Shown here in pieces: positions 9,901-16,149 of a DNA stretch of 48,030 nt. Each line of letters starts with the position of its first letter. Within the stretch, counting starts at the first letter, position 1. Origin of the DNA: JBGOUJ01 sp041477005 (GTDB lineage Bacteria > Acidobacteriota > Terriglobia > Bryobacterales > JACQDG01); NCBI GenBank assembly GCA_041477005.1, contig JBGOUJ010000004.1, positions 1 through 48,030 of the forward strand. The letters run 5' to 3'. A model generated the notes under the pieces. That model saw nothing but the letters and a program-made list of their open reading frames with translations, was not told where the DNA came from and did not search any database. Both the position numbers and the translations under genes were made by a program.

Positions 9901-10606
9901 CAGCGAGATTGAAGCGTTGTTGAAGTCCGGGATGGCGGTTTGCTTGCCCGACTTGAGGGGAACCGGGGAAACTTCGCCCGACCCACGACGGGGCCCCGCT
10001 AGCGCTGAAGTTTCGCTCGCCGCCACCGAACTGATGCTCGGCAACACGCTGCTCGGGGCCAGGCTAAAGGATCTGCGCTCCGTAGTTGCCTACCTGGCGA
10101 GCCGGCCGGAACTGGACGCCCGGCAGATGGCGCTGTGGGGGGATTCCTTTGCGCCTGTCAACCCGCCACGAATTCTGCTCGACGAAATGCCGCAGTGGCA
10201 AATTGGGCCTGGGGTTCAGCACTTGGCCGAGCCGTTGGGCGGCATCCTGGCGATGCTTGGCGCTCTTTATGAAGACAGCGTTCGAACGGTTGCCGTCCGC
10301 AGAGGACTAGCGGGGTATCTCTCCATTCTCGACGATGCTTTTGCTTACGTGCCGGAGGATGTCGCCGTGCCGGGGATTCTGGAGGCAGGCGATTTACCGG
10401 ACATCGCGGCTGCGCTGGCGCCGCGTCCGCTGCTGTTGGAGGGCCTGGTGGATGGGAGAGACCGTCTGGCGCCCGAACCGGCTCTTCGCTTAGCACTCGC
10501 GCCCTTGTACGAATCGTATCGAGGCTCGCCGGCCCAGCTCACCGTTCGATCTCAAGAGCGAGCGCCCCGTTTACCGGAGTGGTTGTCGGCGCATTTGTCG
10601 CGCTAA
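6998..10606 (+). CDS. Secreted CBM9-like and tandem alpha/beta-hydrolase protein
   Basis: A 1202-residue protein with a signal peptide (about residues 1-16, ending LAAQQ). Two CBM9-like beta-sandwich domains seem to follow: the first starts TLVIDGKLTDSVWQ (about 22-215), the second is near 245-445. Then come two alpha/beta-hydrolase-like modules. The first (about 545-780) has VIIHSHHRP and MDQIGHGER, but its expected nucleophile elbow reads LLGAVAAGG, without serine. The second (about 935-1190) has LPDLRGTGE and an elbow reading WGDSFAP, which keeps a serine. It resembles acetyl-xylan-esterase/dienelactone-hydrolase-type proteins of acidobacteria. A polysaccharide- or ester-degrading role is inferred from the domains and the adjacent receptor. 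The first module may be structural rather than catalytic. Confidence 0.85.
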   Translation: MRYWFLALCWAATLAAQQKPTLVIDGKLTDSVWQDLRQEKLAPSQPGVPAAAGGGIRTVVAGRYLYLAARLPEPTGRFTARLTGRNPSWEEEDALRILVGANIGYTDRILQVNPFGAYSIEKAVHVSYSNESTFPYSDEWQRDVVYRNAEKFLVATSIGEREWDVEAAIPLNELSAPGSDQIFVSVERIRATRPGSPQQRWHWPDRGPAAKVAVISSVKWDAPPPLFRPAPIGDREPPLEVGRRRELPPMDSGWNDPGWRDVPVWNLLRDQPAARPPRIPTEVKLLQDGRTLAVIARCAEPGSVVASVKENDGPVNQDDSFHVYLATSGSAYVQLAINPLGYLLDNTGFAGGQRLSRAREWSSGARTAVRREQGAWIARMDIPLQPAASVLGETGLPAEWRILLLRFRPGRDGEPRETSVLPVIESETPLCPARYRRLALVDRDPAELRPVQKPEVSNVTASFETRVLSPAQRKQMDLAGMLPQQIRGRVRKILEAEKRDREQLKTRADWERFRDPRLKALADFIGPFPPRTPLRTQVTKDFAGNGYRRQDLVYQSRAGLWVTANLYSPAKPAGRMPGIVIIHSHHRPRTQAEMQDMGILWARAGCVVLIMDQIGHGERLETYPWNREGYHARYVTGMQLYLAGESLIKWMVWDVMRGVDLLLERPDVNKDQIILLGAVAAGGDPAAVTAALDSRIGAVAPFNFGEATPRVGAARSRWPLDLADPGSGSWESTRNLPRSIADQFLPWMICASVAPRRLVYSYEMGWQVERQPAWARYQEVFGFYGAVDHLGEAHGFGTFPGPGECANIGPSQRETLYPNLKRWFGIPIPASEPDDRRPEAELASLTPVVASQLGMRSVHDLARDAAVAKLNPARSELAKLAPEARRRWLQTKWAAKLGDIEPNRHPEAISHWKKQWRNAEVEGITLQVEPGIVAPLLLLRPSTANAVRMPVVVALSESGKEGFFDHRSSEIEALLKSGMAVCLPDLRGTGETSPDPRRGPASAEVSLAATELMLGNTLLGARLKDLRSVVAYLASRPELDARQMALWGDSFAPVNPPRILLDEMPQWQIGPGVQHLAEPLGGILAMLGALYEDSVRTVAVRRGLAGYLSILDDAFAYVPEDVAVPGILEAGDLPDIAAALAPRPLLLEGLVDGRDRLAPEPALRLALAPLYESYRGSPAQLTVRSQERAPRLPEWLSAHLSR

Positions 10607-10641
10607 GAGACCCGGAAACGATCTTAGGCGTGTGGAGCTCG

Positions 10642-12312
10642 ATGGCTGCTCGATCCTATATAACTCCCGGCCTGGCCCTCGGAGCATTATTCGCTTGGGG
10701 CCCCGCTCGGGGCGCGTCGGACTATGTCGGATCCGCGGCGTGCGCCGGCTGTCACCCGGCTCAGTACCGCGGCTTCCAGCAAACTTCGATGGGCCGGTCG
10801 CTCGCGAGAATCTCGCCGCAGAGCGCTCCGGAGTTCGAGAAGCCGGTACAGTTCGTCCACCCGAAGACCGGGCGCCGCTACCGGATTGTTCAGAGACAGA
10901 AGCAGTTCCTCGTCGACGAGTTCTTTCTCGATACCGAGAGGCGACAGATTTATTCCGACCCCCGCCCGGTGAGCTATGTCATCGGCTCAGGCACTCATGC
11001 GCGGTCCTTTCTCGTTGAGCGCGGCAATCGTCTTTACCAGGCGCCAGTCACGTACTACACGCAGATTCCGAGCTGGGATATGTCGCCCGGTTACGACACG
11101 GAGAACTATGTTGGCTTCACGCGGCGGGTGACGGCCGACTGTCTCTTTTGCCATGCCGGACGCGTCAACGCCACCAATCAGGCCGGAGATGCCTTCGAGG
11201 CCGCGCGACCATTTGCCGAGGCCTCGATCGGCTGCGAGCGATGCCACGGCCCCGGCCGCGAGCATCTCGCCCACCCTGGAAAGTCCATCGTCAATCCGGC
11301 CAAGCTGAGCCCTCGCCTGCGAGAGCAGGTTTGCGAGCAGTGCCACTTGTTCGGGGCCGCGCGGGTATTAAGGCAGGGAGCGGCGATCGCCGATTTTCGG
11401 CCCGGCAAACCCCTGGAAGAGTTTCTGGCGGTTTACAACTACGACGTATCCGGCCCACAAGCGCTTCAGGTGACGGGGCACCCCGAGCAAATCAAGCGCA
11501 GCCGGTGCTGGCAGGGCTCGCAGGACCGGCTCTGGTGCGGCTCCTGCCACGAAGTTCACTCGAAGGCGCCGCCGGCCCGCCGCGTGGCATTCTATCGAGC
11601 CAAATGTCTCGCTTGCCACCAGAGCCACGGTTGCAGCCGCAAGCCGGATGCCGCGAGCGCCGCCAGCCGCGAGGACAACTGCATCGAATGCCACATGGGC
11701 AAGAGGCCGGTGGTTGAATCAGCCCACATTACTTTTACCGATCATGAAATCTCCCGCCGGCCGCAGGTTGTTCCGGCTACGAAGCCTGACACCACCAATC
11801 TCAAACCGCTGCTCGCCCCATCGCGGAATAGCGCTGTCGCGGCGCGAAACTTTGGCTTTGCGCAGTTGCAAGCGGCCGGCGCCACCGGCCGGCCCGAGTT
11901 TCTGCGCCTCGCGATCCAGACCCTGGAGCCGTTGCAACAAGCCGATGTCGCCGACGCCGAGTTTTGGGAAAACCTGGGCGGAGCCTACATGGAGCTCCAC
12001 GAAACCGCCAAAGCGGAAGCAGCTTTCCGGAAAGAGATTGAGCTCAACCCCAAGTCGGCAGTTTCCTATTACAGCCTGGGATTCCTTTATCAAATGCAAA
12101 GGTTGTTTGCACAGGCCATCCCGGCCTATCGCAAGGCTGTCGGCTTCGATCCCGACATGGCCGAGGCGTGGGGCAATCTGGCATCGGCCTACATGGAAAC
12201 TGGCAATAAGACGGAAGCGATCCAATCTCTCGAAGCCGCTCTACGCCTGGAGCCTGGCAACCTCCGCTGGCGGCGAGTTCTGGAGGCACTCCAAGCAGCA
12301 TCGCCGCCCTGA
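10642..12312 (+). CDS. Seven-haem c-type cytochrome with C-terminal TPR repeats
   Basis: The ATG at 10642 is preferred: it has GGAG five bases upstream and gives a signal peptide ending near ARGASDY. An earlier in-frame GTG would overlap the hydrolase gene. The 556-residue protein has seven CxxCH haem-binding motifs: CAGCH (34-38), CLFCH (about 167), CERCH (about 198), CEQCH (about 231), CGSCH (about 299), CLACH (about 322) and CIECH (about 347). Residues about 400-550 hold three or so tetratricopeptide repeats (ENLGGAYMELHETAKAE, YSLGFLYQMQ, GNLASAYMETGNKTEA). It should be a periplasmic electron-transfer or cytochrome c554-like redox protein. It follows the hydrolase gene by 35 bases and is probably in the same operon. 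The substrate is unknown. Confidence 0.88.
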   Translation: MAARSYITPGLALGALFAWGPARGASDYVGSAACAGCHPAQYRGFQQTSMGRSLARISPQSAPEFEKPVQFVHPKTGRRYRIVQRQKQFLVDEFFLDTERRQIYSDPRPVSYVIGSGTHARSFLVERGNRLYQAPVTYYTQIPSWDMSPGYDTENYVGFTRRVTADCLFCHAGRVNATNQAGDAFEAARPFAEASIGCERCHGPGREHLAHPGKSIVNPAKLSPRLREQVCEQCHLFGAARVLRQGAAIADFRPGKPLEEFLAVYNYDVSGPQALQVTGHPEQIKRSRCWQGSQDRLWCGSCHEVHSKAPPARRVAFYRAKCLACHQSHGCSRKPDAASAASREDNCIECHMGKRPVVESAHITFTDHEISRRPQVVPATKPDTTNLKPLLAPSRNSAVAARNFGFAQLQAAGATGRPEFLRLAIQTLEPLQQADVADAEFWENLGGAYMELHETAKAEAAFRKEIELNPKSAVSYYSLGFLYQMQRLFAQAIPAYRKAVGFDPDMAEAWGNLASAYMETGNKTEAIQSLEAALRLEPGNLRWRRVLEALQAASPP

Positions 12313-12370
12313 TGCCCCGACATTTGTAGAACTGCCGGATCTTCCGCGACTCCGCCGGCCGCCGACTAAA

Positions 12371-12468
12371 CAAGAAGACAGAAGTCAGGAGTCAGGAGTC
12401 AGAAGCCAGAATCAACACCCGGCCAACCGACGGGTGGCGCGCAAGAACTTCAGACGCGCTGGTTAGAA
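12371..12468. repeat. Dispersed intergenic repeat, copy 1
   Basis: The segment contains gaagacagaagtcag, then aacacccggccaaccgacgg and a gcgcaagaact tail. The same order of blocks occurs at 23821-23897. This copy has two extra gagtcag units. It lies between the convergent cytochrome and PIG-L genes and may act as a terminator or be a mobile short repeat. Confidence 0.6.
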
Positions 12469-12506
12469 CCAGCTTTTCCACTCCGCGAGGGCGGGGGCGC
12501 AGTTCT

Positions 12507-15104
12507 TCACTTCCCGGCGCTGACCAGGTTGGCGAATATGCGGTAGGCGCCGGGGACGCCGGCGGGGAGCTGGCGAAACCAGGAGTAACCGCTGAAAATA
12601 TACACGCCTTTGCCATAGCGGGCGTAGAGCGTGCCGCCGGGTTGCGGCGGCTCGCCGGGGTCGTTGCAGGCGAAGACGGGCTGGTAGCGGTCGTCCCAGC
12701 GGCCCATGAAGTAGAGGCCGCGCTCCTGGACCCAGCCGTCAAAGTCGCGGGCCGTGATTTCGTTGGGCTTGTGCAGAACGGGCAGGCCGGGATTGGGAAA
12801 CGTCACCGGGGCCTCCTCGACCGTAACGCGATTGTTGGAGGGCGTCAGCGGATAGGGCGCAAGCTGGGCGGCGCGGGGCCCAGAGGACTCTGCCTGTGAT
12901 GCCATCGTCGGCGGCCCGCCGACCGTGTTGTATTGCACGACCAGGGTCCCGCCGGCGCCGACGTAGTCGAGCAGACGCTGCCGCGCGGCGATGAGATCAT
13001 CGCGGACGTTGAGGGCGCGGACGCCGGTCACGATGGCGTCGAAGCGGCTCAGGTCGCCGGCCGATAGATCTTCGGACGTCAGCAGCCGCACCGTGGCGCC
13101 GAGCTGCTCGAGGGCCTGCGGAACCTCGTCGCCGGCGCCCATCACGTAGCCGATGTTCCTGGCAGTGAGCCGGACGTCGAAGCGTTCCAGCCGCGCGCGG
13201 GCCGGCGCGAGATAAGTGATTGGCGGGATGTGCGGGTACTGGATCGACGCCAGGCCCGATGCAACGGTCACGCCTCCGACTTCCGCCCTGGCCGCCGCAT
13301 AGCCTCCGCCGCCCGAGGACGCGGTGACCTCGAAAGGAATGCTCAACTGCTGGTCGCGGGCGGCCAGCTCGAAGGGCGCCTTGGCGGGCGTAGCCTCCCA
13401 GCCGGCGGGCAGATCGAGCGAAACGGTTCCCTTCGCCTGGCCGGCGCTTGAGGTCACTCGGACCACCACCGGGTGCGGCCGAGCCTCGGGGAAAATGACC
13501 GCCGGCAGAGCGAATGCCACGGAAACCGGCGGCACGATCTCGACCGGCCGCACTTTCTCTCCGCCCGCCCGCTCCACCCAGCGGTACCTCACCCCAGACC
13601 GTAAAGGCAGCTCGATGCCCCCTTCGGTCCGCACGTAAAATGTGGCTTCGAGCGCCGGGGGGCTTTCGGGCAAGCCAATCAGGCTGGGATCGGCAACCGG
13701 ATAGTAATCGCCGGTGCGCCGCTCGCGCAGCCAGTAGGGCTGGGAGTAGACCGCCCCGGCGGGGATCGAGAGCCTGGCCCGAGCGTGCTGGGGAATGTTG
13801 AGCTGGAGCGGCCGGCCCGAGCTGACGCTGCCCGCGGCGACTCCGCTCACCTCGGCGCGGTCCCAGGTCAGCGGGAAGCCGGAGCGATCGAGAGCGGTCA
13901 AGGCGACATCGAGCGAGGAGCCGGGGGCGACGTCCCAACGGCTCGCTTCGGCGTCAACCGACAATCCGGCGGCCATCTCGATGGCGTGGAGCAGCTCGGG
14001 GCGCTTGAATTCCACCCAAGGATCGTGCAGCCGGTCCATCTGCTGATAGGCGGCGAGCAGCATGGGCAGAATCCGCTCGGGATGCGCCGGGTCCACCTCC
14101 TGGCGCGCCTGCCGCAACAGCCGTCCGATCTCGCCGGCGCCGGCCACGCGGCCCCACGTCGTATCGATCCCGTCGAACACGTCGGCGGTCGCGGGAGCCT
14201 CGACCGGGTAGCCGGCGACATAGAGGAAGAACTGGCGCGACGGGCCTTTGCGCTCCGCCGCACCCATGCCCTGGCTGGCGTGCTGGGTGCGGCTTTCGCC
14301 GGCGATCTCGGCGTAAGACTTCCCCAGAACCGGATCGTAGCGCCCGGCGTCGATCGCCATTCGATCCCGCGCCTTGGCCTGGTCTTCCTCCTGCTGCCGC
14401 GAAAAGGCATAGGTGTTCCACACCAGCCGCCGGGCGCGCCAGGGCTGCAGCCCCTGCCGGAGCTGCTCGGGGAACTGCGCCGGATCGGCGGCGGCTTCCC
14501 AGGCCGACGGGGCCAGGTGGCCGGAAGCGGTGTGCTGCCCGTGACCGCCGCTGCCGGTGGTCGAGAAGCGGGTCATGATGACGTCCGGCCGAAACCGCCG
14601 GATAACGCGGACGAAATCGGCAAGCACGCGATCCCGTCCCCACTTTTCCAGGGTTTCTTCGGGGTTCTTGGAAAAACCGAAATCGAAGGCCCGGGTGAAG
14701 TACTGCTCTCCTCCGTCGATGCGCCGCGCGGCGAGCAGCTCCTGGGTCCGGATCAGGCCCATCGCCTCGGACTGCTCCACCCCGATCAGGTTTTGGCCGC
14801 CCTCGCCCCGGGTGAACGAGAGGTAACCGGTGCGGATCTGGCGGCCACGGGCGAAATAGGCGATCACGGAAGTGTTTTCGTCGTCGGGGTGGGCGCCGAC
14901 CATCAGTAAGCTTCCCAGAACATTCAGCCGATCCAGAGTCTGAATTAGATCGGAGGCGCCGATCAAGGGAGTCTTCTGAGCGGCCGACGGCGCGTAGAGC
15001 GCGGGCAGGGCAAGGATGAGCAAAAGTAAGATGAGAGCAGGAGCCGTGGGGTGCGCGGAGCGGCTGGAAGTTTTCGTAACTTTCTTGACCATATAAGGGT
15101 CCAT
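12507..15104 (-). CDS. Secreted PIG-L family deacetylase with C-terminal domains
   Basis: An 865-residue protein with a signal/anchor segment (about residues 23-43, ALILLLLILALPALY). The PIG-L (LmbE-like) metal-dependent N-deacetylase domain follows at about 55-310. Its zinc motif is in MVGAHPDDENTSV, and FTRGEGGQN and a later GGHGQHTASGHLA supply further metal-site residues. The middle of the protein looks like beta-sandwich material. The C-terminal third contains RFDAIVTGVRALNV and LLDYVGAGGTLVVQYN, like a ThuA/GATase-type fold. Long PIG-L proteins of this shape are common in acidobacteria; the substrate is unknown but is probably an N-acetylated sugar conjugate. An alternative start is the second ATG at 15092. 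The gene is divergent from the patatin gene across a very short gap. Confidence 0.85.
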   Translation of the reverse strand: MDPYMVKKVTKTSSRSAHPTAPALILLLLILALPALYAPSAAQKTPLIGASDLIQTLDRLNVLGSLLMVGAHPDDENTSVIAYFARGRQIRTGYLSFTRGEGGQNLIGVEQSEAMGLIRTQELLAARRIDGGEQYFTRAFDFGFSKNPEETLEKWGRDRVLADFVRVIRRFRPDVIMTRFSTTGSGGHGQHTASGHLAPSAWEAAADPAQFPEQLRQGLQPWRARRLVWNTYAFSRQQEEDQAKARDRMAIDAGRYDPVLGKSYAEIAGESRTQHASQGMGAAERKGPSRQFFLYVAGYPVEAPATADVFDGIDTTWGRVAGAGEIGRLLRQARQEVDPAHPERILPMLLAAYQQMDRLHDPWVEFKRPELLHAIEMAAGLSVDAEASRWDVAPGSSLDVALTALDRSGFPLTWDRAEVSGVAAGSVSSGRPLQLNIPQHARARLSIPAGAVYSQPYWLRERRTGDYYPVADPSLIGLPESPPALEATFYVRTEGGIELPLRSGVRYRWVERAGGEKVRPVEIVPPVSVAFALPAVIFPEARPHPVVVRVTSSAGQAKGTVSLDLPAGWEATPAKAPFELAARDQQLSIPFEVTASSGGGGYAAARAEVGGVTVASGLASIQYPHIPPITYLAPARARLERFDVRLTARNIGYVMGAGDEVPQALEQLGATVRLLTSEDLSAGDLSRFDAIVTGVRALNVRDDLIAARQRLLDYVGAGGTLVVQYNTVGGPPTMASQAESSGPRAAQLAPYPLTPSNNRVTVEEAPVTFPNPGLPVLHKPNEITARDFDGWVQERGLYFMGRWDDRYQPVFACNDPGEPPQPGGTLYARYGKGVYIFSGYSWFRQLPAGVPGAYRIFANLVSAGK

Positions 15105-15124
15105 TATCGTAGAGGGTGGTGGTT

Positions 15125-16072
15125 ATGTGGCGGCGCTGGACCCACGCGATTCGAGATTGGGCGCGTCAAGGGCGCCCCAAGGGTGGGCCGGCGCCCCGGA
15201 TCGGTCTCGCCCTGAGCGGCGGATTCAGCCGCTCGCTTGCCCACGTCGGGGTCTTGCAGGTCTTCCAAGAGCATCAAATCCCCATACACGCCATCGCGGG
15301 CCTCAGTTCCGGGGCGATCATAGCCAGCACGTACGCCAGCGGTACACCGCTCGACGAGATCATTTCGACCGGCGTCTGCACCACTTTCAGCAGTTATGCC
15401 CGTTGGACCCTGTCGAGGCTCGGTCTGGCCAGCAACGAGCGCATGGAGCCATGGCTGCGTAAAGCTTTGCGGCACAGCCGCTTTGAGCAAATGCAGACCC
15501 CCTTGGCCGTCGTGGCCACGGACCTGGTGACCGGCGGCCCGGTCGTTTTCAAAGGCGATGGCGACATCATCCCGGCGGTGCGAGCCAGTTGCGCCTACCC
15601 CGGCCTGTTCCTGCCGGTCGAAATCGATGGCCGGTGGCTGGTGGATGGCGCCATCTCGGTCAACGTGCCGGTGCAGGCGTTGCGCGAGCTGGGCGCCACG
15701 CACGTAGTGGCCGTCTACCTTCATACGGCGGAAGGTCAGGGTGTCCGGCCGAGCAACATGCTGCAGGTGGTGAGCCAGTGCTTTGCCATCCTGCAAGACC
15801 GGCTGGCACGGGATGAGACCCAGAAAGCCGACCTGCTGCTCGAGCCGCGAGTCGCGCACTTTGCCTGGAACGCCTTTGACCGCGCCCAGGAGCTGGTCCA
15901 GGCCGGGCGAGAAGTCGCAATCGACGCCCTGCCAGTGATCGAAAGCTGGCTACACCCGGCGCCGGTGGCGCGAATCGCCCTGCACCCGGCGCCCCTAGGG
16001 GCCGCCGCACCTGGGCCCGTCCGCGTGACCGCTTCGCCCCTGACCGGCAGAACAAAAAGCAACCACAGATGA
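15125..16072 (+). CDS. Patatin-like phospholipase (RssA-like)
   Basis: A 315-residue protein. The ATG at 15125 is chosen because agaggg lies eight bases upstream; two in-frame GTG codons occur just before it. The oxyanion-hole glycines are in ALSGGFSRSLAHVGVL, the nucleophile serine in GLSSG (GxSxG), and the catalytic aspartate in VDGAIS (the DGA motif). These are the full Ser-Asp dyad features of bacterial patatin/RssA proteins, which hydrolyse acyl esters of phospholipids or other lipids. There is no signal peptide, so it is probably cytoplasmic or membrane-associated. The last residues (SNHR) and the stop codon are supplied by an intergenic 10-bp repeat that begins at 16061. Confidence 0.9.
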   Translation: MWRRWTHAIRDWARQGRPKGGPAPRIGLALSGGFSRSLAHVGVLQVFQEHQIPIHAIAGLSSGAIIASTYASGTPLDEIISTGVCTTFSSYARWTLSRLGLASNERMEPWLRKALRHSRFEQMQTPLAVVATDLVTGGPVVFKGDGDIIPAVRASCAYPGLFLPVEIDGRWLVDGAISVNVPVQALRELGATHVVAVYLHTAEGQGVRPSNMLQVVSQCFAILQDRLARDETQKADLLLEPRVAHFAWNAFDRAQELVQAGREVAIDALPVIESWLHPAPVARIALHPAPLGAAAPGPVRVTASPLTGRTKSNHR

Positions 16073-16147
16073 ACACAGGTGAACACAGATAAGAGCCGGA
16101 TGGTTCGATCTGTGTTTATCTGTGTTTATCTGTGCTCATCTGTGGTT
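16061..16147. repeat. Inverted array of 10-bp repeats (possible bidirectional terminator)
   Basis: Left arm 16061-16090 is three 10-base units (aaccacagat, gaacacaggt, gaacacagat). Right arm 16108-16147 is four units in opposite orientation (atctgtgttt twice, atctgtgctc, atctgtggtt). The 17-base spacer lets it fold into a long stem. It sits exactly between the convergent patatin and FtsX genes and overlaps the patatin stop codon. Termination is inferred from position; there is no clear T-tract. Confidence 0.7.
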
Positions 16148-16149
16148 CC

